NCBI RefSeq assembly: GCF_002878395.1
Contig: NC_061115.1
Coordinates: 94,551,364-94,615,363, forward strand
Length of the DNA: 64,000 nt
Direction of reading: 5' to 3'
DNA from: Capsicum annuum
Taxonomy: Eukaryota > Streptophyta > Magnoliopsida > Solanales > Solanaceae
In this document: positions 22,425 through 33,162 of the stretch, in pieces
Layout of the letters: each line of letters opens with the position of its first letter
How positions within the stretch are numbered: the first letter of the stretch is position 1
Notes under the pieces: model-generated
The model's input: the letters and a program-made list of their open reading frames with translations, nothing else
What the model was told of the DNA's origin: nothing
The model's database searches: none
Translations under genes and position numbers: made by a program

Positions 22425-22800
22425 TCAGATAATGAGTCATATGACTGACAACGACTCATTGTCAACTCCACTTCTATGCTCCATGTGGCTGGTGATGACT
22501 CATCGGGTCACTAGATGAGTCATTGCCTTACTCGTAGCGTTCCCAACTAAATATTTAGTCTTTAGAACTTTTCCTCCATATGCCTAGGATGAGTATCACT
22601 ATGAGTCATAGCCTGACACTATGACTCATCACATTCCACTGCTATCCAAATACACCCTTTAGAACTTTTTTTCCTTTTTGCTTAAAACGCCTCTCAGTAT
22701 GACTCATAGTTTGACCCTATGAGTCGTAGTTAGTGTGTTTTTTATTATCTCTTTTGAACCTTCACTAGTCTGATGACGACTTAGATTACAAGTCATAATG
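22425..22800. promoter_or_regulatory. Word array in LTR F (atgactcat type)
   Basis: At least six TGACTCA/TGAGTCA heptamers plus variants in 375 bp, on both strands, e.g. aatgagtcatatgac, gatgactcatcgg, gatgagtcattg, tatgagtcatag, atgactcatcac, tatgactcatag. The heptamer matches the GCN4/AP-1-type bZIP site. It lies immediately upstream of the TATA box; the same words recur at 28385-28735 and 29265-29435 in the interior of F. Confidence 0.65.
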
Positions 22801-22998
22801 TCACCCAATGATTTGTTGTTCAGGATAAAGACTTCTATTTGGCCCCTTTTTCTTCCTTGTCCTATTATACTCACTTCCGATTCTATTTTCTTGCAAAATT
22901 GAACAAAGCACATCATCTCTATATAAAAATGCCAAAGTACTTGCATAATTTCCTAGTTTTAAGCATCGAAAGTGCCATGAAACCATGGAATGTTGATA

Positions 22999-24519
22999 CC
23001 CTCAACTTAGAACATTTGCATATCCTCAGGCAACTAACACATAATAGAACTATAGAAAAAAACAAGATGCTTAACTCAAAGAAACCTAAGGCACCTACGA
23101 TAGTTAACTCATTTTAGCTCATATTTCTTGCCCCCTCCTATGTCTAAATCTCTAAACGACTATGTGGATTCATTTAGCATAATAGTATGACACAAAGGAA
23201 TTAATTAATGGCATTAAATTTCAACAAAAAACCCAACGTATAAGCAGTTTACACTACTCAGATGATTAGTACTAAATAATATAGCCATTGTTCCCTCACA
23301 CCAAATAAGTCCCAACTCTCACAATATAATAATGGTTGTTTATGTGGGAACAATATAAATACACTCATAATCTTAAAAGAATTTCTAACAATATGCATAA
23401 AATACCATAGGCTTACCCTTAGTTTCTATACCTTAGTTTTTTGGACAGTTGGACTAGGATCAATATAGGTTTTTTTCTAGGCTTTTAATGTAGGTTTGGG
23501 GGGTAGGTATGGTACATTTGGGATATAGTGACTCACCCTCCTTGATACTATACTTACCTTTTTAGTTTCCACTACTCAACCATACTTTTTTTATTTTTCC
23601 CTTTTTACCTTATTGCTAATTCGAATTGGGTGTGGTTTTCTTCTTGCTTTGCATTTATTCACTTCTCTTATTTTACTTAAATTTTTCATTTTTTCTTTTC
23701 TTTTCACACTTTTTTGCAACACCCAACCTTATTTTTTTTAAACTTTATTCAACACCTTTCTTCATACACAATTTCAACTCTGCACGCCTATGATAACCAC
23801 CCTTAACTTAGGTGAATTGTTTGAGTTGAGGTGCCAAGTGTCCAAGGAGGTACAATGTCTAAAATAGATTCATTATAATCAAATGAGAAGGTAAAAATGT
23901 AAAAACAAGAAAATAGGTCAATTTAGGCACAAATTAGGGATCAAAGGGTACTTATTGTTATTTGGTCAGTCTTTCAGGCTAATGGTGGACTTATTCAAAC
24001 ATGACCTATGATCATTTACTAACCAAATATCCTTCAACCTAGGAAAGACTAATCATTCAAGTTCTAAATTAAATACATAAAGCAAACTAGGTAAATGTCT
24101 CATGCGCACATAGTAGTAGGTTATATTATTAACTACTACCTATCCATTTCATGCAATGGTAAGATTTTATTATATTATCCCTAATACTAACGCCATAACA
24201 AGATTCAAATAAAGATCACACATATACTTACACACACAGTTAACAAAATTTTTTTGAGGGGTATCATTTTTTCTCCAAATACTTAAAAGACAAAAAAATA
24301 TGTTAGCTGCCCTTAGCTTCCTTATGTTTCTTCTAATTAAACATAAAAAACACATAACACATATAAAAACACAAATAATACCTAAACATGATAGTTCTAA
24401 TGAAGATACTATAGCCAACAAGAAAAGAAACATGACAGGAAAAACCCTTTGTTGTGGTACACCCCCATCCCCAACTAAAGATGATTCACTATCCCTTGTG
24501 CAAAACTAAAATATCAAAA
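22999..24519 (-). mobile_element. Element F: polypurine tract and 3' untranslated region
   Basis: 22999-23008 reads aagttgaggg on the minus strand (polypurine tract). It then shares catatcctcaggcaac with C/E and the block taatgtaggtttggggggtaggta near 23490. A T/C-rich tract lies at 23580-23760. No coding sequence recognised. Confidence 0.65.
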
Positions 24520-26475
24520 CTAGGGAGTGAAGGCATGCCTGGGTGCCTTAAATGTAAAATCATGAAGTCTCAACAGCGGATGCCTTATTCTAGCGTCATT
24601 CTCAGTAATAGTGGCCCTAGTGGTGGCTGAGACACTTAAATCAATATCGACATCGACAGTGGATGATGCACTCAATGGTAGCGGGATCTTGGGAGGCCAA
24701 ACTATGCTCTTACTCATATCTCATGCAGTTGCAGTCATTATATCTTCCATTTGGGAGATACTTACTCCCGCTACTATCTTATGAACCTCGATCAAGTGGT
24801 CCTATAATACCTGCTAACAAGCTTCCCAAGTTTCCTGCATCTTACTCTCTCCCATCTCTTTTGTTTTCTTACTTGATCATTCACCTCCTTTTTCTTTAGC
24901 TTCATTCTTTTTACCTTTTATGCCCCAAATATCTGGCATATCCTAAATTGGTATCTCCTTAATAATTGGAAAAGATGGGAATTTCCTTATGGCTATTTTC
25001 TCCATGGTATCCCATAAAATAACCAACTCTTCATGAATGTTTGCCAGATCTAGGGCCTGAACTCTCGTAAACATTTGATTAATATGCCGCTCAAAACAGT
25101 AAAATTATTTTTGTATTCTCTGTATCTTACTCTAAATTTCTTTCTTTACCTAAGGTTGTACCTCATCTTTGATATTTTTCACCTTTCATTCGAGGGTTCC
25201 TAGATGTTTTAGCACATCAGTCAAAAATTCCTATAAGACCAAAAAATAGCAACCTAAAAGTGGATGACCAAGAGGACCGAGGATTACATGACTGTGGGGC
25301 CTTAGTATTAATAGACCATGGCATATAAGTAAAATCTAGAGACTTAGATTGTATAGCCGCAACTGAGGTGTCTTCAAGATTGGCAAAACCCAGAGTATCA
25401 ATGTCCTCGTGTATGTAGGATTGAAAAGTTGCCTATAAAAGTGATGCGTACACCTTAGCATTAGAAATAGGGTTGGCTTGATCTCAAATTAAAACCAAGT
25501 AGGTGGTTTGGTGGACCATAAAAAATGATCAACATTCGAGAGCACATGAGCTCGCTCATCCCAACATATTTGTGTTAGTACGAATGGGATAGATAGGTTG
25601 GTGTCTTTACTAACTTCTCTATCATTAATATCCTACACAATAATCTGGGATATGTTGATCTGAAAGCACTCCATGATTCTAACCATCAAAGTATCCCTAT
25701 CGGGGTTCAAAATGTTATCTCCCATAGTTGGGATAAACCAATGCCTAACTAGTGTCCACAAGGCCTTTGCAACAAAACTTAAAATATCCAGGTGATCTAT
25801 GTAGATAGGCATACTAACCAAGGCGCATCCTCCTTCATAGTAGCAATGATACAAGAAATCAACTTCAAGTACATGTATTTATCTTTTGTCCCAATCTTCC
25901 TAGTTTTACTTTTTACATTTTTGCATTTTGATGATCAATAATGAAAGTGTCAATGGAAAGCTCAAATTTTGTTCCATGTAAAAATTGGTAAATAGTCTAT
26001 GTATAAATATTCACCCGAACACCCCAAATCATAAGAGAATGTAATGGATCACCTCTCTTTCATGATAATCCTTGTGGATACATTTGACTCAAATCTATTT
26101 GGTATGGAGGCATAGAATTTCCGAACAAGGGAATAACTATATATACTTGAGTCTCTTATCATTCACTAAAATGGTACTCCTTAAATTAGGCCTCAAACTC
26201 AGGCATTTCATACATTCCACCCATCAAAAACTTCGGTTTAAGATAGAACCACCTCTTTGGTTTCCCTGTGTTTGAGATAATGGAACAGTCTCACTCAAAT
26301 AGCACCTACATCCCTGAAACCCCCACCAATTTAAAATAAGTATGAGGGCTGGATCAAGTTTTAATAGGGGTGGGCCTGTGGTAGAGGATAAATCTCTACA
26401 AGTGAACTATCGTGCAATTCTCCATTCTCACTACCCTCAGGATCCTTAGAACCTAACTCAGAACTTCACATCCTA
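24520..26475 (-). pseudogene. Element F: ORF2 C-terminal part, PF20167-like
   Basis: Second ORF downstream of integrase. The family-like core is KALWTLVRHWFIPTMGDN, then DRDTLMVRIMECFQINIS and QIIV at 25633-25800, followed by PFVLTQIC near 25560 and a long charged, helical C-terminus. Upstream, toward 26470, is an acidic Ser/Glu stretch (SSELGSKDPEGSENGEL). Frames are broken in many places. The N-terminus continues beyond solo LTR H at 27914-28278. Function unknown. Confidence 0.6.
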
Positions 26476-26480
26476 ATTCG

Positions 26481-27913
26481 TGATGAGCGGTGATTTTAGC
26501 ACTCATTTGTACTAATCATTCGTGTACATTACCCTATTTTGAATGAATAAAACTAGATATAATTGTAATTAAATGTACCAATATCTACTCTATGCAGGCA
26601 TAGATTTAATGAAATCAAAAGATGTGGAATAGAGCTTAAAATGATTAAAAGGAAGCAAAAAAATATAGTTGAAGACTTGGAGAAAAAAGGCCTCAAATAC
26701 CACAGTCGTGGTATGCTGACCAAGATCATGATAGTCATGAAAAATTTAATAAATTGTGACCGCATAGCTGTGATCGCTGTCAAACCAGCGGGATCGCAGT
26801 AGTCAAGCAAAAGTCAGTAAATTGCACCCGCATAGCTATGATCACGGTCAAACCAACGCGATCATGGTTCAGCCAGATTATGCCCTGGGGAAGATTTGTA
26901 AAACTACAGATATGAATTCCAAACCATATATTGGAAAAAACCCTTTCTGACTGGAACATAGCACACCTCATAAGATATTTTGAATTGAAAGCTTGAAACC
27001 CTAATTGGGCTAGTGTATAACTAATTTTGGAGGCTTGATTTCTTAGTGTTTTTATGAAGAATGAATGATTTGGATAATCTTTAAGGTATATATCTTTTTA
27101 CATTCTTTATGAGTATCTAAATAATTTAGTCTTGGGATTATGTTAAACTAGAGGGTAAATTGTGTATGGGTATTATTGTGTTTGTATGATTGTTAGTTGT
27201 TGAGTAATGGTATCACCATTGCTTGAGCTTATGAGTTAGAATTTGATGTGTGAAAGCCCCAAATCTCCAAATGGGTTTGATGGGTGAAAACTCCAAACTC
27301 TCAAAACTCTTTATCATCCTTGAAAAAGGAATGAAGGTGAATATAAGGTAACTCATAATATCCTTGAAAGAGGATTATAGGGGACACGACATTGGTGGAA
27401 AATTAATCCTATGGTTTACTTCTTTTTTCAATCTTAGAAATAAGTGCATTAGGAGTGTAAATCATGTCAAGAGCATCATCCTAGAAATAGGGATGCTTGA
27501 TTGGGGTTTTGGGTGATTACAAATTTCACACTTGTTAGGTGCTCGAAAGAGCCAATGGGTGAAATCATTATGGTTTTATCGAAAGATTAACAACAACGAC
27601 CTTTGGCCTAGACTATCCTTTAGTTAATAACAAATCTTTATGATAAACCATCATTAACCCACATATTTTTACCTTTAAGTAGACATAATCCTAAGATTTC
27701 CCTTAACATTGTTACTTAAAACAAAAGTGTCATATCTTGATCATTTGCTAAAGATTGTACAAAAATTTTCCAAACAATTCCCCCCATTTTATTTTATATT
27801 TTGTTTTTGTTAGCATTCTAGGTAACCTCGTAGTAATTTGAACACCCATAGGGTTTAAAGTCTATAATTCACTCCTTGAGATTCGACCCTAATTCAAATT
27901 GGGTTACTTGTCA
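26481..27913 (+). repeat. Solo LTR H, related to the A-B family, inserted in ORF2 of F
   Basis: Opposite orientation to F. It starts TGATGAGCGGTGATTTTAG (compare TGATGAGTTGCAAATTTAC in LTR B sense) and ends near ttacttgtca; tccttgagattcgaccctaattc near the end corresponds to tccttgtcgataagaccctgactc in LTR B sense. No PBS or polypurine tract flanks it, and ORF2 of F is found on both sides, so it is a solo LTR. Flanking pentamers attcg and gggac do not match, so the exact ends are uncertain. Confidence 0.6.
26700..26880. promoter_or_regulatory. Word array in solo LTR H (gatcgc/gatcac type)
   Basis: Two near-copies, gaccgcatagctgtgatcgc and acccgcatagctatgatcac, each followed by gtcaaaccagcg/gtcaaaccaacg and a gcgatc word. 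Same vocabulary as the LTR A and B arrays. Confidence 0.55.
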
Positions 27914-28278
27914 GGGACTGCCTCACCTTTAAATTTTGGGAGTGATTTGAATGTTATCAATTCGCTACTAGATGCAGTATTTTCTATGATTTTTGAAACA
28001 TCTTTCTCTCTTTCTTTTCCCCCCTCAGGGCCTGACTCTGATTTCTCTCCCTCTTCAAAATTTATAGGGGAGTGTGGCAGTGATTGTCTTGAATTCTTCA
28101 TGCAAAGCTTAGACTTATGGCCCTGAGGTAAGGTACTTCTTGGTTCCTTAATTGGATGGTCTTCAATGGAACCACAGGATTTGTCATCAGTTGGCTCATC
28201 CCTAAGCTGATGAGTGGAATAAGCTTGGTTTTTCAGGTTCCGTATGGCCATCTTAGTTGTGACATTCTTTGGTGGCAT
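27914..28278 (-). pseudogene. Element F: ORF2 N-terminal part
   Basis: Open for its whole length from MPPKNVTTKMAIRNLKNQ (ATG at 28276-28278). It is hydrophilic and low-complexity (SSGSIEDHPIKEP-like, GEKSESGPEGGKEREKDVSK), with no fold recognised, and would be the disordered N-terminal tail of ORF2. It is interrupted by LTR H. Confidence 0.55.
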
Positions 28279-29540
28279 TTTACCCAAGGAAAGAACAATA
28301 TTAGTTAACATAAGAAAAAATAAGGAAAACCAAGAAAAACTAAAAAAATTTAATACTGGTTGAGGACCCTACTAGTTAGGCTATGACTCATTACCAGAGT
28401 CTATGTCGTTCAGATAGTCATAAGGTATTATGTGCTGCATGGATGAGGTACTAGTGACCCTACAAGTCCACCCAGTGAGTCATTGTGTCACTCGATGGCT
28501 CATAAGGTGACTCGTCAAGTGACAAAAAAAGTCTTTTAAGTGTCATGTATGTCTAGTCACTACGAGTCAAGATATGAGTCCTCTGGTTAGACAAAAACTT
28601 GTAGGATGAGTCATAGGGTGACCAAAAAACCTTTATCCTCATCCAACTATGTTGACAGTTGTTACAAGTCATATAACGACTTTTTAGGTAAGACTATGAG
28701 TCATTATGTGGCTCATCGCGACTGTCGACTATGGAAAGTTCATAATTTGTCAGTGTTACTCATATTATAAAGGTGCTAACTCTTCCCCTTTATCCCCTTT
28801 CTTACACACACCCCTACCTTAAATCTTACCTCACTTTGTTTGTACTCCAAGTATATGTAGATACTATAATTTTTCAAGATTTTAGAAATTACGCTTAACC
28901 CTAAGTAAGTTCTAAAAAAGAATCCAAAGCACATTTACTTAGTAAAACAAGAACGAGTATGAATTAGCAAAGGGTATTATCATACTTTACTTTAAATTGA
29001 TAACATGCTTGTATTATTTAAGTGACTTAGCCCTAAACTTGTTAAGAAGGAAGTTTTGTTTTCTTTAAAGAGTAGTTGCGAATCTTAAAGGGGTGATTAA
29101 AGGGATGAGAAGTGTATTATGAGTGGGAGAAATTGTTATGGGATATGGAGGGAGTTACACACATTTAAAAAAAGGAAAAGAAAATTGTGTGTGCTTTAGT
29201 TTTACCATTTATTATGCATAAATTAGATTGGGTCAACCGACTTGATCTACGACACTTATTGCTTACCACGACTCAAGCAATGACTCATAGTTGGTGGCTA
29301 TGATTCATTGTCTCCCATTATTTACTATGAAGACTTACCTAGGTCCCCATTCCTTGTGACTCAAGGGGGAGAGTTGTAGTCACTGACGATGACTCATTCC
29401 AAGAGTCATAGGTACTCTAGAGACTCGTAGGGTCCCACATAAAGATTTGGGCATAAGACTAATCTGATACTTTTCCTGCATAGTTTAGCCCTGCACATTT
29501 GGACACATAGATTACCCTATAATTTAATTAAGTACAAAAC
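28279..29540 (-). mobile_element. Element F: noncoding segment between integrase and ORF2, with two word arrays
   Basis: Arrays at 28385-28735 and 29265-29435 repeat the LTR F vocabulary: tatgactcattac, gatgagtcatag, tatgagtcattatg, aatgactcatag, gatgactcattcc. Between them is a TATA-like ttataatatgagt on the minus strand near 28765 and a pyrimidine-rich patch at 28785-28840. No coding sequence. Confidence 0.6.
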
Positions 29541-29556
29541 ATGGGTTGCCTCCCAT
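29541..29556 (-). promoter_or_regulatory. Conserved post-integrase hairpin, copy 1 in F
   Basis: Perfect minus-strand stem ATGGG / CCCAT with loop AGGCAA. It forms part of a tandemly repeated block with the copy at 29624. Confidence 0.65.
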
Positions 29557-29623
29557 ACAAAACTTGATTTGATGGTGCGACATGATGTGGCTATGTTAGG
29601 TACTCAAAATTCACCAATAAAAC

Positions 29624-29641
29624 CATGGGTCGCCTCCCATG
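29624..29641 (-). promoter_or_regulatory. Conserved post-integrase hairpin, copy 2 in F
   Basis: Perfect 6-bp minus-strand stem CATGGG / CCCATG with loop AGGCGA. It is about 84 bp from copy 1; the flanking ttgatttgatggtgcgaca / ctgatttaatgccacaa segments also match, so the whole block was duplicated. Confidence 0.65.
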
Positions 29642-29659
29642 CATCGCCTGATTTAATGC

Positions 29660-30735
29660 CACAAAACTCCCTTTGCTACTTAGACTTCGCCAAGGATAAC
29701 ATTCTCACATATCTTCATCTGTTCCATACAGCCCATGTAATGATTAACACGATGTCCATTCAACTTGAATGGGGCATCTCCATCTCATTGTAGCTCAATT
29801 TCACCATGTCGGAATACTCTAACCACGATTTCATGGGCACGACCACTTAGACTTCATCTCGCTAGGAAATAAGAGAAGTCTCGAATTATATAACAAGACC
29901 ACATCACCGGGTTAATACCATCTTCTCAATCTTCTTATTCTTCTACAACTTTATATTTTTCTTATACAAGTCTGAACTCTCATATGCACGATGATGGAAT
30001 TTATCCTGTCCAACCTCAAGTGAGCAACAACACTCCACTCAAAATTCAGCTTCTTTAATGCCCATAGTGTCTTATAATCAAGTTCAACTAGCAAGTGGCA
30101 GTGTTGGCATACACAAACTAATAAGGTAAGGCAGCTATAGGAGTTTTGTAAGTTAAATGGTAGGCCCAAAGTGCATCATATAGCTTTCTCAACCGGTCAG
30201 TCCGATTAGTATTCATAGTCTTCACCAAAATGGACTTGATCTCACAATTGGAGACCTAAACCTACCCACTCGTCTGTGGATGGTAAGGAGTTTCCACCTT
30301 ATGTTTCACACTATATTTTTCAAGTAGGGCCATAAATATAAAATTATAGAAATGGGCTCCACCATCTCTAATGATAGCTCATGGAGTACCAAATTGAGAG
30401 AAAATATTCTTCTTCAAAAAGGCTATGACACTTTTATCCTTATTATTATGAAGTGCAACTACTTCCACCCACTTATATACATAGTCGACTTCTATCAAAT
30501 GAATTTCATGCTATGAAACCTCAAAACTGGACCCCTGAAATCAATTCCCCATACATCAAATAGCTCAAGCTCGAGAATAGGTGTCTTGTGGAGCTCATGC
30601 TTTGGTGAGATCTTTCCTTGCTGCTGGCATTGGTTACAAGCGCAAACATAATCATGTGTATTTTTATAAATATTCACCAATAGTAACCATACTATAGGAT
30701 TTTATGGGTTGAATGAGTACATGCATGGTAACTAT
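29660..30735 (-). pseudogene. Element F: integrase, 3' part of pol, truncated
   Basis: DDE integrase that would insert the cDNA into chromatin. From 30720 leftwards: a YGYYW block, the zinc-binding CNQCQQQGKIS near 30620, DVWGIDF near 30545 (first catalytic Asp), RDGGAHFYN near 30370 (second Asp), and ETPYHPQTSG near 30290 followed by stop-V-stop where the family has QVEVSN, so the catalytic Glu codon is lost. Then comes the LLVELDYKTLWALKKLNFEW segment near 30080. The upstream part of pol is absent: M begins about 30736 and the rest was deleted. Confidence 0.8.
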
Positions 30736-32950
30736 TAATGACTACTTCAAAATTCCCTATTAATGACTCATCATACGAGTCATATGATATGGTTATGGGT
30801 CTAAGGACCGAATTCATAGCCAAAATAGTCTAGAATTGGCTAAGTTCTGCTCTGAGTATGGTCGTAAAACCAAGTTATGAGAGGTAGGGTTGAGTCGTAT
30901 ATTGTCTAATGTCTAATTTTTTTGGGTCCTTTCTTGGATACGACTAGACCATATGAGTCATATGTCTAGGTTACGAGTGATATCATAAGGTCATAAGATG
31001 GATAGTGTATAGGTTTCCAACTCACTATTTAGAAAATGACTCATGCCTATGAGTTATATGATGTGGTAACGAGTTGATGGATCAACTCGTAACTAAGGGC
31101 GGCCTCGCTATAATTTTTAGTTAGGGGTACTTTGCACATTTCCCCATTAAAACCCTTAAGGAATCACATACCTAAAACAATTTGGGCATTTATTCTACAC
31201 TCTACAAGATAAAAAAATATCCTTTTTGCTCTTTCAAAATCCTCTCAAGCAAAATTGGCTAGGGTTTCTCCAAAGTGGCTAACTAAGGGTTCAAAAGTCA
31301 ATTTCTCTCCATGAATCTTGGTAATTTAGGCATGTGACTCTTCCCTCATTGTTATCTTACTAAAATAATATGTTTAGAGCATTGGTCATAAATCATTAAC
31401 GGTAGTTTTGACACCAAGGCTGAGCGATTTTAATGTATATCATTGAATATTGTTTTCTATGGTTTAAATTATGGTTATCCATGTTTTAATTATGGTTTTG
31501 CACATGTGGGTGCATGAGAGTAGTGATTAAATTGAGGCATCATGGTTGAACCCTAAATTTTATTATTTTGGCTTTGATAATGGCATACCCTCAGCTTATT
31601 TGTGAAATTGTTAATGATAATGATATTGTCATAAGTTAAATTACGTTTTTGAACTAAGGCTTTGGAATAACCATGATAATGATTGATGAAGGACTTTGTA
31701 AAGGCCTTTGTCACCATAGATTGATAAAAATTGTAACCTTGGGGTTTGATTTGTTAAATGGGTTCCCAAATATTGCATTATCTTGTTTGAATAATGGGTT
31801 CGAGTCTCAAGTGATGAAATTGGTGTTATGGCATAATGTACGCTTGCAAGTGGGGTTGCTATGAAGATACCAACGAGGTTCCTATATGTATAATGGGTTA
31901 ATAAATATTGATGCATGTTAAATATTTTAAATTGGGCTTAATATCGGGGTGTATCACCAGGCCGTGAAAGTGGAGGTCTAAAGGACTAACACTAGAAATT
32001 GCGCTAGCCAGTGTGGACATCTATATGATTGGGAGGTTTAAGTCCCCCGTATTAGTTATATGAATGGTAGGTTCGAGTTCCCCATATTGTATACATTGGT
32101 TCTTAAGTCACCTTAACTATGCCGAGAGGTTTGAGTCCCCCATAAAGGAATATATAGATATGGATATTCTCTGGTTCATACGGCTACACACCCTTAGGAC
32201 CTTCTATCTAGGGAGAGTTGGGCTCATATAATCATGGGTGCCTTGTTACATGATAGCTATGCTACAAATCCCAAGTTAAGGTTTTCAAAGTTCATACTAA
32301 GCCTTGCTCCCTACCCCAACATGTTGTATTATATATGTATATGTACTTTATATGATATTATGAATTGAATGTTGTATTGGTTTTTATCAGTTTTTGTGGT
32401 ATTATGTTGTTACTCTATCCCTGAATTACATGTTAGTGCTCTAACCATTAACTGTCTTTAGATGTTGTATCCCCATGCGATGTAGGAACTGGCCATACTT
32501 CTATATCTCTTGCTCAATGACTTAGATTTGGGATTAGCTAGCAAGTTAGATTAAAGTTATGAGCTTCCATTCTTTGGAAGACCCCAGTTCATATTGTGGT
32601 TTTCTTTTGTTTGTTTTGACTATCTTGTGGATATTGGTTTTGGCTATTGTCGGGGGCATATCCCAACATTTTATTTACCCTCATTTTGTAGAGGCTTTGT
32701 TGGATTACTGTGGACTTGGGTGGTTTGGTTGTTTTTTTGATGATGGACGGTTGTCCGACTATCGATGGTTGGCATAAACATATCATGAATTATCATTAGT
32801 TTTATTATGTTCTATCTTTTTATATGTTCAAAATTCATCCAAGATTTGGGGATATTGTGTTGGTTCGGTTAGGTGAAGGGGGCGATCTCTGATCCATATA
32901 GGACTTAAGATACCCGTCACAGCCAGGTCCTGGTTTGGGTTGTGAAAAAG
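30736..32950 (+). repeat. Element M: 5' LTR
   Basis: About 2.2 kb between the integrase remnant of F and an initiator-Met PBS at 32952. The left boundary is approximate (plus or minus 30 bp). The right end is fixed by the PBS. The word array is followed by a TATA-like TATAAT at 31109-31114. The body (31120-32900) has a repeated gggaggttta/aggtttgagtccccc-type motif near 32030-32140 and no credible gene; ORFs here are chance. Confidence 0.65.
30760..31095. promoter_or_regulatory. Word array in LTR M (acgactcatatg type)
   Basis: aatgactcatcatacgagtc, catatgagtcatatg, gaaaatgactcatgcc, gttatatgatgtgg, gagttgatggatcaactcg and related words on both strands. It ends about 15 bp before the TATA-like box. 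Vocabulary resembles that of Athila/Tat element F, though the pol genes are unrelated in lineage. Confidence 0.6.
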
Positions 32951-32951
32951 G

Positions 32952-32964
32952 TGGTATTAGAGCC
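32952..32964 (+). other. Element M: primer binding site, initiator-Met type
   Basis: TGGTATTAGAGCC, one C-to-T change from TGGTATCAGAGCC, followed by taag. Lies about 200 bp before the gag start. Confidence 0.85.
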
Positions 32965-33162
32965 TAAGTTCATGGTTGATTAGGTGTCCATAAAGTCATG
33001 TCAAGTAGAGTCTCTTTTATGGGTTTGTAGCATACCACACTTATAAGAGAGGGGGCTATGAGACATTTAGGAATATTTTTCTTTATTGTTATCTGAATTT
33101 CTGGATGTCGAGTCTAAGGTGTTGGATCCTTCTTATTTTAATTTGTTCATCTTTCAGATCAT

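Larger units (their letters stand above)
21486..22998 (-). repeat. Element F: 3' LTR
   Basis: Low end TGATGTCC; same family as LTR G at 63360 (shared gaacccaataaggtttgg). High end ..ttgata is followed by a polypurine tract, so F extends to the right. It contains the T-arm complement (21556-21566), a TATA box and a word array. The 5' LTR of F is missing, removed with the deletion ending at 43223. Confidence 0.75.

Noticed and set aside
22425..22800. CRISPR-like or satellite array
   Set aside because: Words are short, on both strands and irregularly spaced, without repeat-spacer periodicity, and the DNA is clearly a plant nuclear LTR.
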